Shown one piece after another: positions 1-8,429 of a stretch of DNA of 64,000 nucleotides. Below the pieces are notes generated by a model, which was not told the DNA's origin, made no database searches, and worked only from the letters and a program-made list of their open reading frames with translations. Each line of letters opens with the position of its first letter. The first letter of the stretch is position 1. The stretch is from Candidatus Villigracilis saccharophilus (GTDB lineage Bacteria; Chloroflexota; Anaerolineae; Anaerolineales; Villigracilaceae): contig JADJNA010000032.1 of assembly GCA_016709305.1 (NCBI GenBank), positions 1 to 64,000 on the forward strand. Direction: 5' to 3'. The position numbers were made by a program, and so were the translations under genes.

Positions 1-149
1 TGACCTGTATTCAGGACGTGGGGTGGATAAAATTCCCGAACGCTATTATCTACGAAGCATTTGCCTTATTCAGCGCAGTGTGATCGCAGCGAAGTATTCC
101 CTCATGACTTTCTTGATGGGTAGTACCCTCATGGACGGCAATGCAAGCA

Positions 150-430
150 TCGTACTGCTCATTTATCACCGACGATAAAGCCTTTAATGATCACACGATT
201 GAAGATGTTATGCGCGAGACCGGCATTGAACTTTTACCATTACGAAAATGGAACTTGCTATGTCTCGCACCTGCATTTGCCTCATTCTCAAAATCGTTTA
301 TCCCACTGGAAGTCTGATAGAACGTTTATTCCCAAAATCCTATGCCGTCACGGCTAAAGGTTTTGAAATCAAAGTTGCTCTTTTTGTTTTCGCTTGCAGT
401 ATCAATTTTCTTTGGAACGTAGCAGCTTAG
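150..430 (+). pseudogene. DDE transposase relic (C-terminal part)
   Basis: Read with frame changes, this stretch gives the end of a DDE-type insertion-sequence transposase: a segment like TDDKAFNDHTIEDVMRETGI followed by a block containing GSLIERLFPK, VTAKGFEIKVALF and CSINFLWN, a typical C-terminal end of such transposases. Frames must be switched at least twice (near 175 and 290), so it cannot be translated as one protein. Bases 1-149 may hold more of the same relic in other frames, and 431-617 contain nothing I recognise. The exact IS family is uncertain. Confidence 0.5.
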
Positions 431-617
431 GTTATGTATGGAAATAATTAAGGCTTTTCCCAATAGACTGGGCGGATGACGTTAGAAGTAGTCGTCACAG
501 GGTTTGCTCTAATAAATCATGCCAAACACACGGACAGTCCTATTAGGCACTTCGTGTATCTTAATGCTAACCTTGATTACTATGTGGTTATCTCTCGCGG
601 ATTTACAACAGGGTATT

Positions 618-1714
618 TTATCCGGGCCGAGTCTTAACCTGTAAGATTATATAATTGGCATGTGACCATAATAATGGGGAAGCTATATCGCCCCAGCGAT
701 CCGTCCAGGTTGATAAATAGGTGGGGAAATTAAGATTTTCTGCGACCTGCTCGGGTAAAAATAACCTATCCATCGCCCTTGATTCAATCCATGTCTGGCA
801 GGCTTGGGTTTTTTGTTTGAGGCTTGCTTCCATATCAGGACGTGTTTCTAATAATTCCGCATAGTACCAGCCCAGCCAGGCAGTCAGCGGGATCCATGCT
901 CCACCACCGTAGTAAGAATCTTTCGCGTACCGGTGAAGACCTCCAGTGTGCAGGATTGTCGCCTCGATGCACTCGGCAGTTTTAAGCATGATCGGGTCAT
1001 CAGGAGCTACAACATCATACGGGACTGCCAACGCCAGCAGGCTTGCGTCCACAGCAGTTGAATCAGGAAATTTCACAAAGTGGCCGAATTGTTCCGCACC
1101 GTCAATCAATTGATCTTGAATGGCGTCCGTCACCAATTGATGATTCTTGCCGGTCATTTCGGAATGTGCCTTAATTCCACCGTAGATCGCGGCGAGCGTG
1201 TGCGGATGAACATTGTCCGGGAATTCCTCCCAGCAATCATAGCAGGGGAGCTTCCAGAGTTCGCTTAAATAATCGGCCGCAAGGTCGGCGGCGGATAGCA
1301 GCTCCTGTGAAAGCCTTGTTGCAGGGTTTAGTTTTTGATGTTCATTGAGCGCCCAAAGCCATGTGCCAAAGCCATCCAGTTGAAAGTTAGGCCAGTTGCC
1401 GGGCTCACCATCGGTACCATCCAGGCGATAGCGGGTATGCAGGATGTCCGCTTCAGTCAATTTTTCGCCAGCACGCACTTTGAGGATGCTGGCGCGCACC
1501 AGATCTCCGCGTTCGTTTACGCGATCAGCCACCCATTGATGAAAACGACGCGCGCTTTCGTGTTGCTCAGCCAGATCCATTGCATAGGCGATGAAAGAGC
1601 CATCGCGGAACCAGCAATAATGATACGTGGGAAGTTGGGGCTGGCAATATAGCCGCCGCTCTGGGATTGATTTTCAAGAATAATTTCGATGCTGCGTTGA
1701 TATAAGTCATTCAT
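618..1714 (-). CDS. GH15-family glucoside hydrolase (isomaltose/glucoamylase-like), frameshifted
   Basis: This is a glucoamylase-fold enzyme expected to release glucose from short alpha-glucosides in the cytoplasm; no signal peptide is seen. The start ATG at 1714 overlaps the stop of the GH66 gene by 8 bases (ATGAATGA), so the two are translationally coupled. A one-base deletion near 1637 splits the frame: reading across it restores the GH15 signature YHYCWFRDGSF. Further family marks are DCWEEF (putative general acid Glu) and FLPEQ near the C-terminus (putative general base Glu). The total of about 365 residues is short compared with many GH15 proteins but close to the compact isomaltose glucohydrolase type. 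Its place beside GH66 argues for isomalto-oligosaccharides as substrate. The frameshift may be real or a sequence error. Confidence 0.85.
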
Positions 1715-3233
1715 GGATAACAACCAAGCCTGTGAAATGAATTTGAGGAATATTGAAAGTCAAGACTCCGTCGGAGTGTTCAAAAGAAACATTCTGCGGT
1801 CCATCCTGTTCGGGGCAATCCCAAAGGACTTTAGAAGGCGAGTGCTGCATTTGAATTTTGACTTCAACATTCTGGCGTAGTGTTGGCGCGGGATGAACCA
1901 CATCCCATTGTTGCTGGAGATCGAGATTGGAAAAATTAACCAAATGAAGGATCAGCAGGTTTGGCTGACGCCTCAACAAGGTCAAAATGGTTTCGTCAAT
2001 GGATATGAATTTAGGATTTAATTCGCCATTTGACCATGCTTCCTTCTCAGCTGCTGACAATGTATAGGGTCTTAACCATTCTCCATTGCGGACAGCGAAA
2101 TCCGCAAGCGATCTCAAATTTGCATACAAGTCTTCTGAGAGCTCTTCATGCTTGGGGAAGTAGGGATCGGACAGCAGCCGCGCATCCTCACCCAATTCGA
2201 TACGCGTACCGCCGCAGGCCAAGATGACCGCGTCCGCCAAAAGATTATTCGCCGGGCGAACGGCCGGCAGATAATGGGCGATCACAACCGCCTTGCCGTG
2301 GGATAGGCGAACCGCGTTCACTACGATCTCTGCAAGACGGCGATACTCGAGGTCAGGCGGCCAGATCTCAATATACATGAAGTCAACTGCCGATTCCGCC
2401 AGGGTTTCGATCGGCCAGTTGCCAACCGCGTTGAACAGGATCGTTTTATCAGCATGTTGATCAGAAGCGGATTGGATGAAATCAGCAAATGCGCGCGGCA
2501 GGTCCACACTCTCGTGCTCAGCATTCCATGCTTTTTTGGGGGCGCCGTACTGGTCAATATGTAATCCATCAAAGGAAATGCCTTTCAATGTATTGGCACC
2601 TTCCTTCAAAAGGTGATGACTCCAGGAACTGCCGGCTGATGGATCCATCAGGCCGAGGAAATTCTCCCCAAAGGCAATGGGCTTGCCTGCTTCATCAAAC
2701 AACGCCCAATCAGGATGCGCGCGCCAAAAATCAGCGGAGGCGGCATAGATTGCGAGATACGGCATGGCCGCCATGCCATGTTTGTGGGCGGCGTCCACCA
2801 ATTTCCGAACGATGTCCAGCGACATGGCACGCCCGAGCGGGTCAATGTATTCTTCGGTGGAAGCCAATAGTTGATCGTGACGATATTGCCAGTCGTAGAA
2901 CTGCAACCCGTTTATATGGAAGGGCATCAGTTTTCTAAGAGTAGCGTCAGGATCTGAGCGGGACGTGCTAAAGTCTGAGAGAAATCCGTAGCGGGGAAAA
3001 TCGGTCCAGCTCCTAAGTACATCGTTAGGAGGGTTCCAATCAACTTGTATTGTTTGAGAACCAGATTTTATTTGAGATTGATATTCGAGAACGATGAATG
3101 GTTCGGTTAGGTGTTGTATGAAAATTCGAAGTGAGAGGTTTTTGGGAGCAGGAGCTTCAATTTCAATGAACAACGTGACAATTTCGCCGGGGGAATAACT
3201 TCCCTGCGAGGGATAAAAATCAACGATACGCAT
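1707..3233 (-). CDS. GH66 family enzyme (dextranase or cycloisomaltooligosaccharide glucanotransferase type)
   Basis: A 508-residue enzyme acting on alpha-1,6-glucan (dextran, linear or cyclic isomalto-oligosaccharides). GH66 signatures are clear: WTDFPRYGFLSDF (about residues 76-88), FHINGLQFYDWQYRH (105-119), FDGLHIDQYG (221-230) with the presumed nucleophile Asp227, NAVGNWP (268-274) and MYIEIWPP with the presumed acid/base Glu289. An N-terminal beta-rich domain precedes the barrel. There is no signal peptide and no carbohydrate-binding insertion, so it is shorter than secreted dextranases and probably acts inside the cell on imported oligosaccharides. It begins one base after the upstream permease stop and overlaps the GH15 start, placing it in the middle of the operon. 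Hydrolase and transferase activity cannot be separated from sequence alone. Confidence 0.9.
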   Translation of the reverse strand: MRIVDFYPSQGSYSPGEIVTLFIEIEAPAPKNLSLRIFIQHLTEPFIVLEYQSQIKSGSQTIQVDWNPPNDVLRSWTDFPRYGFLSDFSTSRSDPDATLRKLMPFHINGLQFYDWQYRHDQLLASTEEYIDPLGRAMSLDIVRKLVDAAHKHGMAAMPYLAIYAASADFWRAHPDWALFDEAGKPIAFGENFLGLMDPSAGSSWSHHLLKEGANTLKGISFDGLHIDQYGAPKKAWNAEHESVDLPRAFADFIQSASDQHADKTILFNAVGNWPIETLAESAVDFMYIEIWPPDLEYRRLAEIVVNAVRLSHGKAVVIAHYLPAVRPANNLLADAVILACGGTRIELGEDARLLSDPYFPKHEELSEDLYANLRSLADFAVRNGEWLRPYTLSAAEKEAWSNGELNPKFISIDETILTLLRRQPNLLILHLVNFSNLDLQQQWDVVHPAPTLRQNVEVKIQMQHSPSKVLWDCPEQDGPQNVSFEHSDGVLTFNIPQIHFTGLVVIHE

Positions 3234-3234
3234 A

Positions 3235-4071
3235 TTAACCTTTTAGACCGGTCGTGGAGATGCCCTGCACAAAATGGCGCTGGAAAATAATGAAAATAAT
3301 CAATACCGGGACAAGTGCAACCAATGAGGCTGCAAAGACCTGTCCCCATTCGGTCAGGTGTTCGCTTTGAAAAAGTGCAATGGCGATGGGCAGGGTTCGC
3401 TGACTGGAATTCTTAATGGCAACATTGGCCCAGGCGAATTCCTCCCAGCTGTAAAGAAAGGTATTTATGATCACCACTGAGATGCCGGGCCATGAAAGGG
3501 GCAGGATGATGCGCCAGAAAATCGTCCACGGGCTGCCGCCATCGATCAGGGCTGCTTCCTCAAGATCGCGTGGTACATTTTCAAAAACGCCACGCAGCAG
3601 GAAGGTCTGCATGGAGATGTTCATCGCGGTGTAGACCAGGATCAGACCCGTATGGTTGAACAGATTCAGCCACTTTGCAACAATGAATTGCGGGATGATG
3701 AGCATGACCGGTGGAACCATCATGCCGAGCAGGAAAATGTAAAATAAAGTTTCCTTGCCGCGAAAGCGCAGGCGGGCAAAAACAAAAGCAAGCATGGAGG
3801 AGATCAGCACGGTCAGCAGCGTGCTGATGACCGCCACTTTGGCGCTGTTTAGAAAATACAAGCCGAACTTGTCCTTGCCAAGTGCGGCAATGTAGTTCTT
3901 TAATGTCCAGACCTGCGGCCACAGACGCGGGGGAAGTTCGAAGATCATCGTTTGGGGTTTGAACGAGGTGATGATCATATACCAGATGGGGAGGAGCACA
4001 AGGCCCAATCCCAGGGTCAGGACTGTGAGTTTGACAACTTTATCAAAATTTCGCTGAGATTCTCTGTTCAT
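3235..4071 (-). CDS. Sugar ABC transporter permease, MalG type
   Basis: The inner-membrane subunit of a CUT1 carbohydrate importer, 278 residues with six predicted membrane segments beginning at about residue 15 (VLTLGLGLVLLPIWYMIITS). The cytoplasmic EAA loop that contacts the ATPase is present as EAALIDGGSPWTIFWRIILP. It ends in the usual MalG tail, FVQGISTTGLKG. It starts one base after the MalF-type permease gene and is followed one base later by GH66, so the three genes form one transcription unit. No ATPase gene lies nearby; CUT1 systems of this kind often borrow a shared MsmK-like ATPase encoded elsewhere, which is an inference here. Confidence 0.93.
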   Translation of the reverse strand: MNRESQRNFDKVVKLTVLTLGLGLVLLPIWYMIITSFKPQTMIFELPPRLWPQVWTLKNYIAALGKDKFGLYFLNSAKVAVISTLLTVLISSMLAFVFARLRFRGKETLFYIFLLGMMVPPVMLIIPQFIVAKWLNLFNHTGLILVYTAMNISMQTFLLRGVFENVPRDLEEAALIDGGSPWTIFWRIILPLSWPGISVVIINTFLYSWEEFAWANVAIKNSSQRTLPIAIALFQSEHLTEWGQVFAASLVALVPVLIIFIIFQRHFVQGISTTGLKG

Positions 4072-4072
4072 A

Positions 4073-4966
4073 CTAATCTGCCCGCTGTCGCATCAAACGA
4101 AGTTCGATCAGACTGATGACGAAAACAAACCCTGTCAACAAATAGCTGATGGCTGCGCCATAGCCAAAGTCAAGTCGACCAAAGGTGGCTTCGTACATTA
4201 ATGTCAGAACGGAGTGCGTCAGATCGAGTGGATCTCCACCGTTGGTCATTAATTGAAATGGAACATAGGCATTCAATCCGCCGATCACCAGCACCACGAC
4301 CAGAAATACAGTGGTTGGACCGAGCAATGGCCAGGTGATATAGCGCAACTGGGTGGTTGAATCAGCGCCGTCAACGCGCGCGGCTTCATATAATTCTGCG
4401 GGAATAGCCTGCAGTCCGGCTAGGAAAATGATCGCAGCCCATCCGATCCCTTTCCAGATGTCGAGCAGAATAATGGGAACGAGTGTCAGGTATTCATCGG
4501 CGAACCAGAGGATGTCCTTGGGGATAAGGTGCAGGAAATCCTTGAGGACATAATTCACCAGACCGGCCTGACCGTTGAACATATATTCAAACAGCAGGCT
4601 GACAATTACCCAGGAGGTGATCACCGGCAGGTAGTATGCCACGCGGAAGAAGGTCCGCCCTGGCAGCTGTTGGTTAAGTAGCAAGGCCACGGAGAGCCCG
4701 AGGATCATTTTTACGATCACGGTGATGACCGTGTATGCGAGCGTATTCAGGACTGCGCGTTGAAAGATTGGATCGGATAATGCGTGTTGATAATTTTCAA
4801 ATCCCACAAAAATGGATCGTTCCGGGTGAACGATCTTCCATTCGAAGAAGCTGATTCGCAGGGAATAGGCCATTGGGCCAAGAAAGAACAAGGCAAACAG
4901 GATCAACCCGGGCAGCAGGAAGATCAATGCTGGAATGATGTCGGAATGACGGCTTTTGTTGCGCAT
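4073..4966 (-). CDS. Sugar ABC transporter permease, MalF type
   Basis: A 297-residue membrane subunit of the same CUT1 importer. A long first membrane segment (about residues 10-30, IIPALIFLLPGLILFALFF) is followed by five others, with the EAA loop EAARVDGADSTTQLRYITWP near residues 190-210. It pairs with the MalG-type protein encoded next to it. The start ATG at 4966 has no good Shine-Dalgarno match; the upstream bases fall in the arm of a strong hairpin (4975-5008), which may lower expression relative to the binding protein. The substrate is inferred to be an isomalto-oligosaccharide from the GH66 and GH15 neighbours. Confidence 0.93.
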   Translation of the reverse strand: MRNKSRHSDIIPALIFLLPGLILFALFFLGPMAYSLRISFFEWKIVHPERSIFVGFENYQHALSDPIFQRAVLNTLAYTVITVIVKMILGLSVALLLNQQLPGRTFFRVAYYLPVITSWVIVSLLFEYMFNGQAGLVNYVLKDFLHLIPKDILWFADEYLTLVPIILLDIWKGIGWAAIIFLAGLQAIPAELYEAARVDGADSTTQLRYITWPLLGPTTVFLVVVLVIGGLNAYVPFQLMTNGGDPLDLTHSVLTLMYEATFGRLDFGYGAAISYLLTGFVFVISLIELRLMRQRAD

Positions 4967-4974
4967 GGTTTGGA

Positions 4975-5008
4975 AGGCTGCGTACGGGTGTCCACCCGTA
5001 CGCAGCCT
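4975..5008 (-). terminator. Perfect 16-bp-arm hairpin between binding-protein and permease genes
   Basis: The arms 4975-4990 and 4993-5008 are exact reverse complements with a two-base loop. No T-run follows, so it is more likely an mRNA-stabilising or attenuating element than a full terminator. It ends only 8 bases before the permease start codon and should mask the ribosome-binding region. Confidence 0.6.
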
Positions 5009-5019
5009 TTCTGGTTCCG

Positions 5020-5049
5020 GTCAAGCCCTCGATAGAGCAAGGGCTTGAC
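5020..5049 (-). terminator. Second intercistronic stem-loop
   Basis: The arms 5020-5029 (GTCAAGCCCT) and 5040-5049 (AGGGCTTGAC) pair perfectly around a ten-base loop, 14 bases after the stop codon of the binding-protein gene. Together with the hairpin at 4975-5008 it fits the known arrangement in sugar ABC operons in which the binding-protein mRNA is protected and the permeases are made in smaller amount. Confidence 0.55.
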
Positions 5050-5063
5050 GATGATAATCTATT

Positions 5064-6386
5064 TTACTTTCCAAGCAGGGCGTCGATCTCAGTGGCAGCC
5101 TGATCGAGTGCTTCCTGAGGAGTCTGGTCGCCTTTCAACATGCGTTGGTAGGCATTGTTGATGGCGTTGTCCATATCAGACCACTTGGGATGTGGAACGC
5201 GCGCCTGGGCGGTCTTCAATTGTTCCTGGAAGACGGCGAAGTATGCGGGCATGGCAGGATCTCCAACCAGGGAGGCGAGGGTTGGCATTTGACCAACCGC
5301 GGCCATCATCTTCTGGGCATCCGGGCTGAGCAGGTAGGCTGCCCACTTCATGGCGGCTTCCTGGTTTTGTGAATCTGCAAGCACAACCACATCCTCTCCA
5401 CCGACGACTGAACTGGTGGTTCCCTGAGGGCCGCTGGGGACGGGGGCAAAGTTGACTTCAAAGTTTGGATAGTTGCCCTTGTAAATATCGACCATCCAGG
5501 GGCCGTCAATGATCATGGCGTAGGTGCCTTCGGCATGGCCGGCGTCGGTTGCGATACCACCGCCAAGCAGGTTCGGGGATAAGCAGCCCTGATCGTATAG
5601 ATCCTTGAGCATGGTGAAGGCTGCGACGCTGTCAGCGCCATTCACATAACCGCTTGCTGTGGTGATCTTCTCGTCTGTGACCTTGCCGCCCATTGCATAG
5701 AAGACAGGCGCGGGAGCCCAGAAATATGTGCCGCCTTCAGCATAGCCGTACGTTTTCTTGGCTGCATCGGTCAACTGGCAAGCCACTGCTGCAAATTCTT
5801 CCATTGTAGCTGGGGCGGCGGTGAGACCGGCCGCTTCGAATACACTCTTGTTCCAGAGCAACACCTGGGTATTGGTATCCAGGGGCATGCCGTAATAGTG
5901 ATCCTGCCAGACATTCGTGGATAACGGGCCGGGGAAAGTGTCTGCAATGATGGCTTCAAAATCAGGAAGATTTCCATCCAGCTGGGTCAGAGCGCCCTGG
6001 TCGGCAAATTCAGAAACCCAGGCAATGTCAAGGCGAGCTGCATCTGGAACTGCGCCGCTTGAAATCGCGGTCAGGAGTGCCGTTTTGTAATCACTGTACG
6101 CATAGCGGGTGGACTCAACTGTGACGCCAGGGTTGGCGGCTTCGAACGCCGCAATGACCTGATCCAATTGGGCTGCTTCAGCATCGCTGTGAGTGTGCCA
6201 GTATTGAAGGGTGACAGGTTCTACAACTGGCGCTTCGGTCGGGGCTTCTGTAGCAATAACGGGGGCTTCGGTCACAGCAGCAGCCGGTGATTCTGTTGGA
6301 GTTGCAGCAGGCGCGCAGGCTGCCAGGATGGTAGCCGTGATGATGATCAGACTAAAAATCAGGATTGCGATACGATTGGATTTCAT
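5064..6386 (-). CDS. Extracellular sugar-binding lipoprotein of ABC importer
   Basis: A 440-residue substrate-binding protein of the CUT1 type (SBP family 1). It has a lipoprotein signal with the lipobox LAAC ending at Cys24, followed by a Thr/Pro/Ala/Glu-rich tether (residues 25-57) typical of Chloroflexota exported proteins. The mature domain begins VTLQYWHTHSD, with the family motifs IDGPWM and AAYLLSPDAQ. It is the first gene of the transport operon, transcribed from a region holding an imperfect copy of the ROK operator (6466-6492). The inferred ligand is an isomalto-oligosaccharide. It is separated from the permeases by two stem-loops, which may set a high binding-protein to permease ratio. 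Confidence 0.93.
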   Translation of the reverse strand: MKSNRIAILIFSLIIITATILAACAPAATPTESPAAAVTEAPVIATEAPTEAPVVEPVTLQYWHTHSDAEAAQLDQVIAAFEAANPGVTVESTRYAYSDYKTALLTAISSGAVPDAARLDIAWVSEFADQGALTQLDGNLPDFEAIIADTFPGPLSTNVWQDHYYGMPLDTNTQVLLWNKSVFEAAGLTAAPATMEEFAAVACQLTDAAKKTYGYAEGGTYFWAPAPVFYAMGGKVTDEKITTASGYVNGADSVAAFTMLKDLYDQGCLSPNLLGGGIATDAGHAEGTYAMIIDGPWMVDIYKGNYPNFEVNFAPVPSGPQGTTSSVVGGEDVVVLADSQNQEAAMKWAAYLLSPDAQKMMAAVGQMPTLASLVGDPAMPAYFAVFQEQLKTAQARVPHPKWSDMDNAINNAYQRMLKGDQTPQEALDQAATEIDALLGK

Positions 6387-6465
6387 TTCTCTATTTCTCC
6401 TTGTTGGTTTGAGTTTTGAGGACTGTCAGATTATGAAGTTATGTTTGTCAGATGGCTTGTGCCTC

Positions 6466-6492
6466 CTACTTTATTCGCTGAGTAAAATAACT
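6466..6492. promoter_or_regulatory. Imperfect ROK operator upstream of the transport operon
   Basis: The palindrome ACTTTATTC-GCT-GAGTAAAAT lies 80-106 bases before the start of the binding-protein gene and shares the nine bases ACTTTATTC with the perfect operator at 7720-7752. The right arm deviates at two positions. I infer a second, probably weaker, binding site of the ROK repressor that controls the transporter and glycosidase genes. Confidence 0.55.
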
Positions 6493-6505
6493 CAGGGCAA
6501 AAAAA

Positions 6506-7717
6506 TTACATGGTTGCTGCAGTCGGGGTCTGTTTATGAATGGGCGACTCAAATAATTCACGCAGCACCAGACCTGCTGCACCGCGCGCCCAGACATCGT
6601 CGCCCCACGGGATGATCTCAACGATCTTCGGATCAAATAATCCAGGCATGGTGTTTTGCTGGATGGACTCCTTCATGGAAATGAAAAGATAGTCGCCTTC
6701 GCGGGTGCCCTCTCCGCTGATGATGATCTTCTTTGGGTTGAACAGGTTGATCAGATTTGCAATTGCGATCCCGAGAATGCTGCCGGCTTTTTTGAAAATC
6801 TTTATTGCAGATGTGTCGCCACTTTGAGCCAGCTGCAGTAATTCCTCAATCGTCTCGACTTTCACGGAGAGATGTCCACGTTCATATTCTTCATTGGCTG
6901 CACGGACCAAGCCAGGATCGCCCACATACGCCTCCAGGCATCCGTGTTTACCGCAGGCACACAAGGGTCCCTTCGGGTCAATGGTGGTATGCCCCAATTC
7001 ACCGGCGCCCCCGTTCTGACCGCGATAGAACTGTCCGTTCACAACAATTCCCAGACCGACTCCACGTCCGACCGTGACGGTCAGGAAATTGTCCACGCCC
7101 TGGCCAGGGCCAAACCACCTCTCGGTGAGGGTCAGTGTATTGACATCATTTTCAATATAGATGGGAACATTCAATTTGCTTTGCAGCATTTGACGGAGGG
7201 GGACATTGTCCCAGCCGTAAATGGGGGATTGGCGCAGGATGCCTTCATTTGCATCCACGATGCCTGCCAGCCCGACACCCACGCCAAGCAATTGTTTTTT
7301 GGATATCTTTTGTTCGCGGATGAACGTGGTAACCATGTGCGCCAGATCCTCCACGACCCGTATCGGGTTGTGTCCGGAGAGCGGCATGGAGGCTTTTGCG
7401 ATCACAGTGGCTTCCAGGTCGGTCAACGCGCATACAGCGTTGGTCTCGGTTAATTTTATGCCGACCACATATCCACCCTTCGGATTAATGACCAACAAAA
7501 TGGGAGGACGCCCGCCGCTGGAATCCCCGGCCGACTTTTCAAAGACGAGGTTCTGGGAGATCAACTTGGCGGAGAGGGAAGTGACTGTAGCCGGGCTCAG
7601 TCCTGTGCGGCGCGCGATGTCAGCCCTTCCAATCGGGCCATACGCCTTGATCGCATTCAAGACGTGTGAGCGGTTGATCGCTCTGATTAGTTCGCGGTTT
7701 CCTGTCGGGTGGGTCAT
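6506..7717 (-). CDS. ROK-family transcriptional repressor
   Basis: A 403-residue regulator with an N-terminal winged helix-turn-helix (about residues 10-75; IGRADIARRTGLSPATVTSL) followed by a sugar-kinase-like ROK domain. Seen in that domain are ENDVN (189-193, with the Asp that is catalytic in ROK kinases), GELGH (239-243) and the zinc-binding set CACGKHGC (253-260). It closely resembles XylR/NagC-type repressors, in which a sugar or sugar phosphate releases the protein from DNA. A perfect palindrome starts two bases upstream of its start codon, indicating autoregulation, and a related site precedes the downstream transport operon. The effector is unknown; isomaltose or a relative is likely from context. 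Confidence 0.92.
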   Translation of the reverse strand: MTHPTGNRELIRAINRSHVLNAIKAYGPIGRADIARRTGLSPATVTSLSAKLISQNLVFEKSAGDSSGGRPPILLVINPKGGYVVGIKLTETNAVCALTDLEATVIAKASMPLSGHNPIRVVEDLAHMVTTFIREQKISKKQLLGVGVGLAGIVDANEGILRQSPIYGWDNVPLRQMLQSKLNVPIYIENDVNTLTLTERWFGPGQGVDNFLTVTVGRGVGLGIVVNGQFYRGQNGGAGELGHTTIDPKGPLCACGKHGCLEAYVGDPGLVRAANEEYERGHLSVKVETIEELLQLAQSGDTSAIKIFKKAGSILGIAIANLINLFNPKKIIISGEGTREGDYLFISMKESIQQNTMPGLFDPKIVEIIPWGDDVWARGAAGLVLRELFESPIHKQTPTAATM

Positions 7718-7719
7718 AT

Positions 7720-7752
7720 TGACTAACTTTATTCAGTGAATAAAGTTAGTCA
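7720..7752. promoter_or_regulatory. Perfect palindromic operator at the ROK gene start
   Basis: The 16-base arms 7720-7735 (TGACTAACTTTATTCA) and 7737-7752 are exact reverse complements around a single G. The AT-rich form is like operators of XylR/NagC-type ROK repressors. It touches the start codon region (ATG at 7717), so binding would block translation initiation or the promoter of the repressor gene itself. Confidence 0.8.
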
Positions 7753-8429
7753 GATTATATCCTTCTCACCCAGTTTGTCAAGTCCTGATGGCAAGTGCAT
7801 AATTATTTTTCTGACCATCCCGGCAGATCAGGTCTTCATTGCCCGCAACAATCTATACTGGCACCTATCATCACGCGGAATTGTGCATAATCACTGCGGC
7901 ACTTATGATTGCCAGCCCCAACCCTATAGATGAATTGGAATGGTTTTTCACCTTATCAAAATACCCACGGGCAAATACGCATACTTGCGGGTCGCAATTG
8001 ACGGGCGGACAAAAACAGATCTTCTCCCTGGCCGTCAGGGTCACGCTTTTGAAACTCTCCAACCGTCAAGTCGCCCGCCGCCTGCGAACGGAGACAAAAT
8101 AAGGTTGATCATTTTTGATCTGGGTAACAGATTCGGTCTGTATTTTGTCCGAAGATTCCAGCATGGGTCCTGAAGGTTGAGTCAATGGGTGTGATCAATC
8201 CCGGGCCACTAAATACATCATTGGAAATGATCCCGCATGCCTTGTGTGATTTTATTGAAGATCTGCCGGGTATGACGATTGCAGAATCTTTTCACGCGAG
8301 GTGACAACCCGTCGATAGGATGCGTGGAAAAAGAAATAATTCAGGATTGATATATAGGTGGGAAAAGCATATACTATTTCAAATAGTTCAGATCTGTTGT
8401 TTTTCGCCAAAAGATGGAGGATCAAACCC
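7753..8429. other. Long intergenic region, no gene recognised
   Basis: About 680 bases between the divergent ROK operator and the start of the EEP-fold gene. Short open frames exist on both strands but none shows family motifs or a good ribosome-binding site. Only the last 15 bases before 8430 carry a clear Shine-Dalgarno sequence. Confidence 0.5.

Noticed and set aside
7839..8102. 87-codon frame between ROK and EEP genes
   Set aside because: No motif, no leader and overlapping alternatives on both strands.
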